A stretch of DNA of 64,000 nucleotides from Pegoplata infirma. Its lineage: Eukaryota; Arthropoda; Insecta; Diptera; Anthomyiidae. A program made the translations under genes and the position numbers. The notes under the pieces are model-generated. The model worked only from the letters and a program-made list of their open reading frames with translations, ran no database searches and was not told the origin of the DNA. This document shows positions 1-11,926 of the stretch, in pieces. Numbering within the stretch: position 1 is the first letter of the stretch; each line of letters opens with the position of its first letter. The stretch spans positions 78,853,337 to 78,917,336 of the forward strand of contig OY992540.1 of assembly GCA_963921195.1 (NCBI GenBank). The letters run 5' to 3'.

Positions 1-398
1 AATTTGTTGAATTCAGCTAAACTTTTTGTTACTTTTCGTAAACTAAAATTTACAAAATATTTTGTAAAAAATTTTAAGTTTATTTTTTCTGTTTTTTCAT
101 CAGCTTAAGTAGAACTTATGAGATTTGCATAGGAGGCTACACAAGAAATTTCACTTAACAAATTTGTTACGAAAAATCAGTAAATTAATTAGTAAAAATT
201 CGTAAACTCAGTTTTGAAGTCAACAAAAAAAATTAATTCAAAATTTGTTCAAAACTAGTATTTTCGTAAATTGAACTTAACTAAAAAAAGTAGTTAAAAC
301 GCTGATTTTAACTAAAAATTTGCTAAAAAGCCAGTAAACTTGAGTTAACAAAAAAAAAATTTTTAACTTACAGTTTTATTTTTTTGAGTGTCCATTTT
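1..398. other. AT-rich unannotated stretch
   Basis: The sequence is AT-rich and full of short variants of 'ttaactaaaaattt', like a decayed simple repeat. I see no open reading frame, RNA gene or terminal inverted repeat here. Confidence 0.5.
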
Positions 399-504
399 TA
401 TACCCTCCAACCATAGTATGGGGGTATACTCACTTTGTCATTCCGTGTGTAACGCATCGAAATATCGGTCTAGGACCCCATAAAGTATATATATTATTGA
501 TCAG

Positions 505-2747
505 TAGGGCGTCCCAAAGTAAAACCTTTATTCGATTTTCTTGGGTGCTCAAGCATAATTTGAAAGCTTATAGGGTGAAGTATTTTTGAGATTTTTTTCA
601 GATTTTTCGGAAAAGTTTTTAAGGTCGCGCAAATCGATTTTGTGCTTAAAATCGGCTTTGACGACCGTTTTTTAAACTTTCTTTATAAGTTCGCCAATAA
701 TCACGATATTCTTTACTATTGAGGTAATATTTTTAAAGAAAAATGTCCAAACTTTATTTTTGTATTCATAAATTTAGCGTTTTGGCTATGCTTTTGCTTA
801 TTTGGGTACCCTACATAATGTTTTTTCGTAAATTTTCCATAAATTTTGAAAATAACGCTTTGTAACTTTTAAAATTTCTATGAAAGTCAAAAAAAGTAAT
901 AATGCAGTTTGAAAGGTAAATTAATTCTCTATAATTTAGCAACAATAATTTTTGAATTTGCTCTTACCGTTCCAGAGTTATACCATTTAAAGATTTCTAT
1001 CCATTGTACAAAACTAATAGTAAAATAATAAACTTCTTATAAAGACCTGAAAAATTCGAGTTTGGGTCAGTAACAGAAATGTGAGAAGGTGGATCCTTAA
1101 GATTTTTTGATGCTGAACACAAAACTGCTTTTAGCAACTCCCTAACAAGTTACGTAGGTCAAAATGTCCGTCCGTCCGGCTGTATAAGACACGATGGAGT
1201 CAAAAATAAAAGAGATAGACTACTGATGTTAGGCACGAATATGGCTTATGGTCATAGGAAGGTTATCTTCACAAATGGGAAAAATCGGTCAAGGGGGAAA
1301 AAAGTTGCCCCTTGAAGAATCAACAAATAACGTATTTTTTTACATTGAATTATGTATTTTTGTTAAAAAAATAAAACTTTTTTGTAAAAGAAGATGTATA
1401 AAGTCATGTATCTGCGCCTAGGAAATAAGAAAATGCTTATTTTCGGCTCGCCCCATTTTGTGGGCTCGGATTTATTCAAATAATGATAAAAATTTGATTA
1501 CTTCAGTGGAAAAAGCACAATGAATGTATTGGTAATATTTATCGCGAGGGGAAAGGTCTCCCCTTAAGGCCGCCGCTTGGGACCACCACGACAGCCTTGT
1601 CAAAAAACATTTTTATATACATTTTTTTTATTTTTTTTACATATTGCAGGGCATAAAATATTCTGCACAACCGAATTTAACACTCTTGTTTGTTATTTCT
1701 GAAAGCTGCACCTCATAGTCCCGGTATTCAGCTTTTAGACCCATATATAGCCTATTTACAAGTTTTTACTCTAAGATATTAAATAGTGGAAGACAATTGC
1801 TGTGTTTTTCAAAAAGTGGATTTATTTTCAGATTAATCTTATTTTGTTTAAAATAAATATTTTAACATGCCAAAACAAATTTGGAATATTTTTTTCCGTA
1901 ATCTATGATAAATTAGCAATTATAATCCGAAAACATGATAAAAAAATTTGGAAAATTAAAAAAGTTATAAATAAATCAAAATTAATCCAATTAAGTTTTA
2001 GGATTTAATAAGTCCACTTTGGATTAATTTTGATTTATTTATAACTTTTTTCATTTTCCAAATTTTTTGATCATTTTTTCGGATTATAATTGCTAATTTA
2101 ACGTAGATTACGGAAAAAAATATTTCAAATTTGTTTTGGCATGTTAAAATATTTATTTTAAACTAAAAGATTAATCCGAAAATAAATCCACTTATTGAAA
2201 AACACAGCAAATATCTTTTTTAAATTCAATATTTTATTTTATTATTAGTTTTATACAATGGGTTGAAAGCTTTTAAATGGTATTACTTTGGAACGATAGG
2301 AGCGAATTCAAAAATTATTTTTGCTTAATTATAGAGAATTAATTTATCTTTCAAACTGCATTATTACTTTTTTTGACTTTCATAGAAATTTTAAAAGTTA
2401 CAAAGCGTTATTTTCAAAATTTATGAAAAATTTACGAAAAAATCTAATGTAGGGTACCCAAATGAGCAAAAGAGTTGCCAAAACTTATAGTTTATGCACA
2501 CAAAAATAAAGTTTGGACATTTTTCTTTAAGAATATAACCTCTGTAGTGAAGATACTTGTGGCTATTGACGATTTTATAAAGAAAGTTAAAAAAACGGTC
2601 GGCAAAGCCGATTTTCAGCAAAAAATCGATTTGCGCGACCTTAAAACCTTTTCCGAAAAATCTGAAAAAAATCTCAAAAATACTTTACCCTATAAGCTTT
2701 CAAATTATGCTTGAGCCCGGAGAACTTTTTTTTTGTGGGACACCCTA
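505..2747. mobile_element. hAT-type foldback element with 8-bp target duplication
   Basis: The termini are TAGGGCGTCCCA (left) and TGGGACACCCTA (right), a near-perfect inverted pair. They are flanked by the 8-bp direct repeat TTGATCAG (497-504 and 2748-2755), which fits the hAT rule nTnnnnAn. The arms are about 0.7 kb: 505 to about 1030 plus about 1766-1999 on the left, about 2010-2747 on the right. The left arm is interrupted by a mini-me-like fragment at about 1035-1765. No transposase is encoded, so it is non-autonomous. The uninterrupted target is visible in the inverted mini-me copy near 3700-3730, which supports the insertion boundaries. Confidence 0.8.
1035..1765 (+). repeat. Degenerate mini-me-like fragment inside the left arm of the foldback
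   Basis: It contains a GTCC run (about 1166-1178), the mini-me body motifs 'ggcacgaatatg' and 'ggggaaaaaagttgcccc', and the tail motif 'ataaaatattctgcacaaccgaa' near 1657-1680. The right arm of the host palindrome lacks it, so it entered after the palindrome formed or was lost from the right arm. Boundaries are approximate. Confidence 0.55.
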
Positions 2748-3211
2748 TTGATCAGTGATCGATTCTAAGACATTCTAGCGATGTCCGTCCGTACGTCTGT
2801 CCGTCTTAGAAGACACGATATAGTCCAAACTAAACGAGCTAGACTTCCGAAGTTTGGCACGAATATGTCTTATATTCCTAGGCAGGTTAAGTTCGGAAAT
2901 GGCCAAAATCGTACCAAGGGGAAAAAAGTTCCCCCTTGGAGAACTAAACCAACCCAAGAAAAACCGCAGGGTTTTTTGTACTTCTGCAAAGCAAATGCAA
3001 CATTCTTATCTCAGAAGAAGTTAAAAATCGTAGGGGGAAGGTGCCCCCTAACGTCTCTCCCCAACCCCCCCCATCCCAAAAAAAAAGATGTCCCTGGATT
3101 TTTTAATATAGTTTTTTTACATTTTGGAGGGTATAAAAGATTCGGCACAACCGAATGTAACACTCTCACTTGTTTCAACTTGAACCCTTATAAAAAGTAA
3201 CAGAATTAAAA

Positions 3212-3815
3212 AACAAGTGAGAGTGTTACATTCGGCTGTGCCGAATCTTTTATACCCTCCAAAATGTAAAAAAAATATATAAAAAAAATTCAGGGGCGTC
3301 TTTTTTTTTGGGGGGGGGTTTGGTGGGAGACGTTAGTGGGCACCTTCCCCTTGCGATTTTTAACTTCTTCTGAGATAATAATGTTGCATTTGCTTAGCAA
3401 AAGTTCAAAAAACTCTGCAAAAAATGCGGTTTTCTTGGGTTGGTTTAGTTCTCCAAGCGGGAACTTTTTTCCCCTTGGTCCGATTTTGCCCATTTCCGAA
3501 CTTAACCTGCCTAGGAATATAAGACATATTCGTGCCAAACTTCGGAAGTCTAGCTCGTTTATTTTGGACTGTATCGTGTCTTCTACAGACGGACAGACGG
3601 ACAGACGGACAGACGGACAGACGGACAGACGGACAGACGGACAGACGGACAGACGGACAGACGGACAGACGGACGGACGGACATCGCTAGAATGTCTTAG
3701 AATCGATCACTGATCAATAATATATATACTTTATGGGGCCCTAGACCGATATTTCGATGCGTTACACACGGAATGACAAAGTGAGTATACCCCCATACTG
3801 TGGTTGGAGGGTATA
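3212..3815 (-). repeat. Full-length mini-me-like element, type A, minus orientation
   Basis: This is a mirror copy of the 399-3174 element, starting with 'aacaagtgagagtgt' and ending 'tggttggagggtata'. The two copies lie tail to tail, 37 bp apart, forming a large inverted pair. It contains an expanded microsatellite at 3587-3680 and the intact 'gatcactgatcaataatata' segment that serves as the empty site for the upstream hAT insertion. Confidence 0.75.
3587..3680. repeat. (ACAGACGG)n microsatellite
   Basis: About eleven consecutive copies of the 8-bp unit acagacgg lie inside the mini-me element, where other copies in the window have only two to four degenerate units. It translates as a spurious TDGQ/TDRR repeat. 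The expansion grew from the element's own GTCY block. Confidence 0.9.
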
Positions 3816-5400
3816 ATAAAGCGTATTTGCTTTTTTTTTTTTTTTACCAACTACCCCTAATATAAAAGAGACCAGCCACAAATAACGGTCACCCTAAATA
3901 TATTTAAAAACGAAAAAAAGGCTAGAGAGTGGCGCCACTACAAAAATAAAATCTGCTACTTCATATACAAAATATCGCTAAAAATCAAATAAATATCGTA
4001 AATAAATAACCAGAAGCCTCTTGAAAAAAAACAACGGCACACGTCTTCGACACATACTGCATGTTATGGTATGTAAAATACGTCTTCGATACATACTGCA
4101 TGTTATGGTATGTAAAATTATCACTCATACAATATTTGCATAGAACGATTTAAAAATAGAACATAAAACTGCCTTCACAGTTTAAATAAACAATGAATGA
4201 ATTACAAATAACCAAACGAATACAATATGACGAAAAAAGGGTATTTAACTGGAGTGTGAAAATGATAAAAAAAATCTAATTTTAAAATCTCAACATAAAC
4301 ATCAACAAATTTAAATTTTAAAACAAACGAGACGATTTTGAAAAAAAAATAAGACATCTGGAAGAAAGAAAAAAAAAATCTGATTAAATTTTTATTTCCG
4401 GTTTTTCCAAAATTTTACTTTTTTAAACAAACCCCTTTAAAGTCAAAAATTTTATAAAGGGCAATAAATATATTTGATTTTTTTAAATCCTTTTTTAAAA
4501 TTCTATAAAAATGGTTAAAAGGTTAAAAATCATTTAAAATGTTTCATTTCCGGGTTTTTCCAAAAACTTAAAATTGTATTATTTTATGACCCCTTTCCAG
4601 GTAGTTTTATGATTTGTTTAGGTAAATAAGACTAAAATTTGCAAGAGCTCTAAACTCTTTTTTTTATTATATAATTAAACAGAAATTACGCATTAATTTT
4701 CTGTTTAAGTAAAATCCTTGTCTATAATAACCTCGATTTAACGAACTTTACTTTTATTCACAATGGATTAGAACAAAAACAAAAATTTTGCTGATGCAAT
4801 AATTGAAATTTATTGAATAAGCTGAATTAGACATTAGACATCTATAGAGTAATTAATCTCGAAATGATCAGTTAACAAATACAAAAATTTAGTTCCTTGC
4901 AAATTATTAAAAAAAAATATATACAAAAGATATTTTTTTTTAAATTGCAAAAAAAAAAATTACGATAAAATTTCATATAATTTTTATGATTTTCCACTTG
5001 TTCTTCTTTTATTTCTAATCTTGGTTTATAGAATTTTCGTTTGAATCACTCATTTGCTATTTCCTCTTAACCTACATTTTCTTAGCCTTTTTTGCTATGA
5101 AGATTAAAGTCCAGTTTTTAAAACAAAGTCTGACAATTTGAGCTCATGATATTTACTTTGTTGGACTTCTCAGAATATGTAAGCATGTAAAGTGTTTTAA
5201 AACACTGTACAACAGAAACTATTTTTTGTTCGTTACTCAGAAAAAGATGCCAAAATGCAAAAATTAAATTTTAATTTCATTTAAAAATTACATTTAAATT
5301 TTTTATTAGTATTTTTAATAACAAAAAAATAAACGGGAGGGAAAAAGGAATTTTTTTTTTGAAAAAAAAAAAACAAAAAATCAAAGAATAATAAAATGTT
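3816..5400. other. AT-rich non-coding stretch with a 39-bp tandem duplication
   Basis: I see no gene. The only clear structure is two adjacent near-identical 39-bp units (about 4041-4079 and 4080-4118) that begin 'cgtcttcga' and contain 'catactgcatgttatgg'. The rest is A/T homopolymer-rich sequence. Confidence 0.5.
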
Positions 5401-5750
5401 TAAAATTTTAAAATATTGCGAACATATTTCAGAATCTAAAACTTTTATTGTATAAAAATTGTCTCAGAATCTGGGACAATTTCTAAAGAAAATATGTCCA
5501 GAGTCTGAGACTTTTTCTATCGAAAAATTGTCTCAGAGTCTACAATGATTTCTTTTGAAAAAATGTTTTACCATCTGAAACAGTTTCTATAGAGAATATG
5601 TCTAAGAATATAATATAAGACATATGTATATAGAGAATATGTCTTAGAATATAAGACTTTTTCTAAAAAAATGTATCAGACTCTGAGACTTCAACTATGC
5701 AAAAAATATCTCAGCATATAAAACTTTTTCTGAAGAAACTGTATAATAAT
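5400..5750. repeat. Degenerate 'cagaatctgagac' minisatellite
   Basis: A loose array with a period of about 35-40 bp, built on 'cagaatctgagactttttctat', repeats six to eight times with much divergence. The same motif recurs near 11280-11345, 31340-31900, 36290-36750, 38270-38560 and 38700-38880, so it is a dispersed family. Confidence 0.6.
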
Positions 5751-5763
5751 CACATATGTACAT

Positions 5764-7547
5764 TAGAGTGACTCAAAAAAAAAAGTTCATGATGTACCCC
5801 CCTCAAAATTAACTTTGACATGTTTTATGAAGATTCCCAAAATATTTGGGCTCTAGCGATAATCTCCCGTGAGCTAAACCGCATCAAAAAATGGTCCAAA
5901 AATGGTATTTTTCAAGAATAGAAAATTCAGTAAATTTTTTTTTGTCAAATGAATGACCAAATATAATAGATATTTGGGAATTCTTTAATTCTGCATTAAT
6001 ACATTTTAAAAATCTAACCACAGACTCGAGATAACGAGATGTTTATGTCAGTTTTTTGATGCTTTTCAATTCGAATTTACCGAAAACTTAAATAACTTTG
6101 GTATTTTTTGTCCGATTTTCACTTCTAATACATCGTTAGAAAGGTGTTGACCACCGCTTGGGATTTTAGTCAAAAATTAACCCTTAACTGCACTGTCTTA
6201 CTTTTTTATAAAATTTATTTCCACATCATTAAAAAACCATATTTTAACCACAAAAAGTATATCTTTGTGCAGGAAACACGTTTAATTTATATATTTGGCC
6301 ACAATTAATTTAACCCATGCATTATCAAAATATTTTGGCAAAAATTTTTGAAAAAGTTTTTGCGGAAATTATTTAAAGCTAGTTGTAATACTTTAAAAAA
6401 ATAAAATAAATAAGGTTTTGGTTTATCTAGATGTGCTTATTAATATCAAATAATTATTACGGGTCACACTTTCCGGTCAAATTTTTTTTCTGAATTTGTA
6501 TGTGCAAATTAATTTTTAAAATAAAATATAAACAAATTTTGTCTTAATCGCATATATTCGTGCAAAAAAACGCATCTAATATTTTAAATAAGCAAATGTG
6601 TCAAAAAAATATCAATTATATTATTTTTTTTAAGTATTACAACTGGACTTAAATTTTTTCCATATTTTTTTTTTTAAATTGGTCATGAATGGGTTAAATA
6701 AAAAATATTAAGATCTATTTATTAGAGACGTTTTTTGCACGAATATATGCGATTAAGAGAAAATTGGTTTATACTTTATTTCTAAAATTAATTTGCACAT
6801 ACAAATTTCGAAAAAAAAATGACCGGGAAAGTGTTACACGTAATAATTATTTGATATTAATAAGCACGTCTATTTAAACAAAAACCTTATTTATTTTATT
6901 TTTTAAAGTATTAGAATTAGCTTTCAATAATTTCCGCAAAAACTTTTTTAAAAATGTTTGCCAAAATATTTTGATCATGCATGGGTTAAATTAATTGTGG
7001 CCAAATATTTTAATTAAACGTGTTTCCTGCACAAAGATATGCTTTTTGTATTTATATAAGGGGTTTTCATGATGTCGAAGTAAATTTTATAAAAAAGTAA
7101 GACAGTGCAGTTAAGGGTTAATTTTTGACTAAAATCCCAAGTGGTGGTCAACACCATTCTAACGATGTATTAGAAGTGAAAATCGGACAAAAAATACTAA
7201 AGTTATTTAAGTTTTCAGTAAAATCGAATTGAAAAGCATCAAAAAACTGACATAAACATCTCGTTATCTCGAGTCTGTGGTTAGATTTTTAAAATGTTTT
7301 AATGTAGAATTAAAGAATTCCCAAATATCTATTATATTTGGTCATTCATTTGACAAAAAAAAAATTTACTGAATTTTTTATTCATGAAAAATACCATTTT
7401 TGGACCATTTTTTGACGCGGTTTAGCTCACGGGAGATTATCGCTAGAGCCCAAATATTTTGGGAATCTTCATAAAACATGTAAAAGTTAATTTTGATGGG
7501 GGTACAACTTTAACTTTTTTTTTGCCCATATAAGGTGAGTCGGTCTA
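5764..7547. mobile_element. hAT-type foldback element with 8-bp target duplication
   Basis: The ends are TAGAGTGACTC and (G)GAGTCGGTCTA, inverted with two mismatches. They are flanked by ATGTACAT at 5756-5763 and 7548-7555, which fits nTnnnnAn. Almost the whole element is one palindrome, with arms of about 830 bp meeting around 6590-6700. No open reading frame of note exists. It is a non-autonomous foldback presumably mobilised by an hAT transposase from elsewhere. Confidence 0.8.
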
Positions 7548-7583
7548 ATGTACATATGTTTTATATACATGTACATTGTACAT

Positions 7584-9466
7584 TAGAGCACCCATGTGTG
7601 CATAATTGTTTTTTTTATCGCTTCCCTCTCATTTTCGGTTGAGTTGGGAGTAAAAAATAATATCTATCCAGAAATTGAACTTCTAGGTTGCAAACAGGCC
7701 AAGCGGTTTGAACTTTTGACCTCAAAAATGGGCTAAAAAACCTTTATAGATTAATTTGGCTGTAACTCTTAAAATAAAAGTTTTTCGCAATTAACTTTCA
7801 TAACAATTTTTTTGTAGAATCAAAATGCAAAGATTTTTCTCTCATACTGTTTTGCCCTAAATATGTCCGATCGCGGTGTTTAAAGCGGTTAAAGTCGAAA
7901 TTGGGGTCAGAACTTTTTTTAAAAAAATTCTTGTAAATTTTTAAATTGGGGAAAATTTGAGCTCTTTGCATAATTTAATAGGGTATTGAATGCAGTTTTC
8001 CAAAAAAAAATTTTTTGCAAAAATATATCGACCCTTCCATGAAAAATTGCAAAAATCCTACCCTGAACCACAATTTTTTTACCTCCAACCACGTTATGAG
8101 GGTGTACTCACTTTGTCATTGCATGTTTTACGCATCGAAAGATGAGTCTAGGATTTCACATAGTATATATGGGGTATTCCATGCCAAATCGGACGCTTGG
8201 AAAATTTTTAATTTTATGGGCTTTCAATTTTTTAATACCCTTCAAAAACCCATTCCAAGTAAATTTTGACATCTTTTTTGATAATCCGTTCAAAAAATAT
8301 CGAATTCAAAAAAAAAAAAACACGATTTTTTCTGTCTTCACTTCTTTAAAAATGGTCCAAATTCGAAATAATTTGTTGAAATTTTAGTATTTTCTTTAAA
8401 GTGTTTTAATAAAGATTGGAAAACAACAAAAAAAAATCAAAAACCGCTGAATATATTAATTACCATAATCCCACGATCTACTTAAGCTTAAAATTTTAAG
8501 AAAATATTAAGTTTACCACGAAAAATTAAAAAAAAAAAATAAAAAATTTTAAGAAAAGATTGAAAAAAACAAAGAGAGCAATCATTTAAAAATTGCATAT
8601 TAGAACACTTTAAGAAATTTTTAATAAAAAAACAAAAATTAAAAAAAAAAAAAAAAAAATATTGACCATTTTTGATTTTGTTATGATAAAAATACGGAAA
8701 ACGATAGTTGTTTTTTGAAAATTCCATATCTTTGAAACGGGTAATTTAAAAAAAATAGAAAACAAACTTGGATGGGGGTTTTAATGGGTTTTAAAAAAAT
8801 GTAAAAATAATTAAAAAATGTAAAAAAAAAAAAATTTCAAAGTGTCCAATTTGGCACTGAATACCCCATATATATTTAGGGAAATCCTAGACAGATGTTT
8901 TGGTGCGAAACTCACGGAATTACAAAGTGAGTATTCGCCTACATTGAGGATGAATTGTAAAAAAATGAGATTCAGAGTAGAACTTTGGGATTCTTTCATG
9001 GAACAGTCGATATATTTTTGGAAAAAAAAAATTTTTGGAAAACTACATTCAATACCCTAGTGAATTGTGCAAAGAGCTCAAATTTTCCCCAATTTAAAAA
9101 TTTACGAGAATTTTTTAAAAAAAAGTTCTGACCCAAATTTTGACTTTAGCCGCTTAAAACACCGCGATCGGACATATTTAGGTCAAAACCGTATGAGAGA
9201 AAAATCTTTGCATTTTGATTCTACAAAAAAATTGTTATGAAAGTTAATTGCGAAAACTTTTATTTTAAGAGTTACAGCCAAATTAATCTATAAAGGTTTT
9301 TTAGCCCATTTTTGAGGTCAAAAAGTTCAAACCGCTTGGCCTGTTTGCAACCTAGAAGTCCAATTTCTGGATAGATATTATTTTTTAATCCCAACTCAAC
9401 CGAAAATGAGCGGGGAGCGATAAAAAATACAATTTTGCACATCCCATACATTTTGTGGGTGCTCTA
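7584..9466. mobile_element. hAT-type foldback element carrying mini-me sequence in both arms
   Basis: The ends are TAGAGCACCCA and TGGGTGCTCTA, perfectly inverted, flanked by TTGTACAT at 7576-7583 and 9467-9474. The arms reach inward to about 8400 and 8500. Both arms contain a mini-me head-like segment ('ccaacc..gtactcactttgtcatt' near 8085-8120 and its complement near 8905-8950) followed by 'tatatggggtattcc'. It is non-coding; short open frames here are by-products of palindromic AT-rich sequence. Confidence 0.8.
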
Positions 9467-9480
9467 TTGTACATGTATAT

Positions 9481-9914
9481 TAGGGGTATAACCATTTGCG
9501 TTTTTTTGCAAATATCGAAAAGGACCTATCATATTGAGAATGTAGATGAAAAATCAAGAAGAAATGTGTGTTCTTTTTTTCGCGAATGTTAAAAAAGGTT
9601 CGGCACCGATCGCGATGAAGCTTTCGCTAATATTTTTTTTTAATTATTCGGAAAACCCGTATTTCTAGTGTCGAAAGCCATTTTATAAATTTGTTATTGT
9701 TTTATTTTTGTTGTAAAATGACAAAAAGCCAAAAAACGGTGGATGGGAAGGAATCCCACCATAAAACATAAATAAATGTAAATTTATGGTGTTTTAGAAA
9801 TTGCAATCGGTGCCGAAGGTTTTTGGACCAAAATGTCCCCTGATAACGTTTTTTGTTATCAGTATAAAATTGCCCATACGATTATGATAGGTTCCTATTT
9901 TGGTTATATCCCTA
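9481..9914. mobile_element. hAT-type MITE with 8-bp target duplication
   Basis: The ends are TAGGGGTATAACCA and TGGTTATATCCCTA (one mismatch), flanked by ATGTATAT at 9473-9480 and 9915-9922. It is 434 bp and non-coding. Its left target duplication overlaps the right duplication of the preceding hAT foldback, so it inserted directly beside it. Confidence 0.8.
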
Positions 9915-10057
9915 ATGTATATAAAACAATTTCCATAAACAAGACAAACCGACATTTAATATCCTACTGATGATAACACTAACTGAAGTGTTTAAAAACG
10001 GTATGGGAATACCAGAAATGTCTATAATTTTTAGAAATTCAATTTTTCTTCTGTATT

Positions 10058-10846
10058 TATACCCTACACCACACTGTGGTACAGGGTATAAAAAGTTTGT
10101 GCTGATGTTTGTAACTACCCGAAATATTGGTCCTAGACCCAATTTTAAGTATACCGATTGACTCAGAATCACTTTTTGAGTCGATTTAGCGATGTCCGTC
10201 CGTCTGTCTGTCTGTCCATGTAAACGGTGTAAACACGATACAGTTCGATATTTCAATTGACTTGAAATTTGAAACTCCTCTTTGAAACTTCTCTTTTGGC
10301 CCAAGGACGAAGCCTATTGAAATTGGAAAAAATCGGTCCATATTTGGACCTAGCCCCCATACAAAGGTCCTCTTTAGTTTTGGCTCAAATGACTCTAATA
10401 ACCGCATTATAACAGGTATCTTTTCCATTCCGAATTTCAAATAAATCGGACCAGTTCTTCTTGTAGCCCCCATACAAACCACCTTCCCGATTTTCACATA
10501 AATCCCTCAAATTTCATGAAAATAGAAAATATTTAATTAAAAATCTGTTTGTATATGTTAAACGCGTACTTTAATAACCTTATTAAATCTGATTATCATC
10601 GGACCATTTTTGGACTTAGGCCCCATGTGAAAATTTCGCCCGATATTCAGTTAAAGCGGTTTATTGTCAACAAATAGAAGCCTTTTTCACTCAACATTGA
10701 TATGTGATTGTTTTTTCCTTATTAAAGATTTGACAAATTATAGATCTAATCAGTCCATGTTTGAAGATGGGACCCATTTTCCGGGAAACTCTAGTGTAGG
10801 GTATTATATGGCCGGTCTTGACCGACTATAATTTTCTTACTTGTTT
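10058..10846 (+). repeat. Mini-me-like element, type B
   Basis: The head is tataccctacaccacactgt with the mirrored 'ggtacagggtata'. Then come 'ctcagaatcactttttgagtcg', the GTCC/GTCT block (10195-10216) and the tail 'gtagggtattatatgg..ggtcttgaccgactat' ending in 'acttgtttt'. Further type B copies lie near 17206-17620 (minus), 36759-38266, 42249-43950 and 52650-53369. Confidence 0.75.
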
Positions 10847-11524
10847 TAAAGAAAAGTATCCTCAGAATTCAATACTTTTTTTAAAGAAAAAAAAATTGCT
10901 CTAAACCTTATTCCCAATTTCTGTATGACGAACGTCATTTGTCTGCGACAAATTTGCATATAGTTTGTTTTTGTTACAATATCAAAATACATGCAAATTC
11001 GTCGCAGACGAATGAAGTTTTTCATGCAGAAAATCATGAACGATTTGTCATTAAAATCATTAACGATTTGTCATTAAAAACCCTATGCCACTAGGGGTTT
11101 TTATTTTTGCCAAATAATCTTGACAATGGAATCTGACAAATTCCGAAACACGTGTTGATTAAGTTTTAAGTCATTATAAATAAATTTAAAACTGGAACAC
11201 AATTTCTTGAAAATTATTCTATGAGAATATCATAGTTTTTAATTATTAAAGGAAATAATGACCTCTAGCTAGAATAAACCTACTCAAAATATTTCTCAGA
11301 ATATGTCCTTTTTCTACAGAAATAAAATATCTCAGAATCTAATACTTTACTTGCGTTGGGGGTCACATTTCCCTCATCAATATTAAAACGATTTTTTGTA
11401 TCCACAAAAGGGAGCGGGAAGCAAAAAATTGCTTCCCGCTCCTTTAAACGTCTTCTGACACAAAAACGCTTATTTTCTTAACAAAAATACAAAAATCTGT
11501 TAAAATATGGCGTTTTTTTTTTAG
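10847..11524. other. AT-rich non-coding stretch with two hairpins
   Basis: An imperfect inverted repeat pairs 'tctgcgacaaatttgcat' (about 10941-10958) with 'atgcaaattcgtcgcaga' (about 10991-11008). A compact perfect hairpin lies at about 11411-11442, with arms GGAGCGGGAAGCAA / TTGCTTCCCGCTCC and a 4-base loop. No gene is evident. Confidence 0.55.
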
Positions 11525-11760
11525 ATTGCTTAAGTTCTTTAAGGGGAAACTTTTTTGCCCTCTTTCAATTTTACCCATTTCCGAACTTAACCAGCATATG
11601 ACCATAAGACATACTCGTGCCAAACCTCAGGAGTCTAGCTCTTTTAGTGTGGTCATCGTGTTTTCCACAGACAGACGGACGGATATTCATAGAACATCTT
11701 AGAATCGGTCATGGTCAACAGTATATGTACATCGGACTGGGACCCCGATCCAAGGGTCCC
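11525..11760 (-). repeat. Truncated mini-me-like element, type A, minus orientation
   Basis: Body motifs are present in reverse order: 'cccatttccgaacttaacc', 'gacatactcgtgccaaac', 'cagacagacggacgg' and the TA block. The tail is missing at the left and the head is degraded after 'gggaccccgatcc'. Confidence 0.6.
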
Positions 11761-11926
11761 AATACCAAACAGGGATCTTTAATTAGTGTCTAATACCATA
11801 TTCGCATTCATTTAAACTAGTTTAATTATGTGTTTTCCCCATACAATTTTAAACACTTTATCTGTCAAAATAAAACGCCTTTTAATTTTGACAGATAAAC
11901 GGGAATGATTTGGCTCCAAAGATTTG

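Larger units (their letters stand above)
399..3174 (+). repeat. mini-me-like (GTCY)n element, type A, split by a hAT foldback
   Basis: The head (399-504) begins with the motif tataccctccaacc and carries 'cattccgtgtgtaacgcatc' and the TA-rich 'aagtatatatatt'. The element resumes at 2748 with the GTCC/GTCT block (2784-2807) and ends with a mirrored 'ggagggtataaaa' and 'cacttgttt' near 3174. The (TA)n plus (GTCY)n layout matches the mini-me class of dipteran elements; this is a family-level call from memory. It has no coding capacity. The 2.2 kb between the two parts is a later insertion. Confidence 0.7.

Noticed and set aside
3587..3680. CRISPR-like regular repeat
   Set aside because: It is a contiguous 8-bp microsatellite without spacers, in a eukaryotic genome.
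3336..3713. 125-codon open frame ending in TDGQTDRR repeats
   Set aside because: It is a read-through of a mini-me element and its (ACAGACGG)n microsatellite; the same frame is broken in the other copies.
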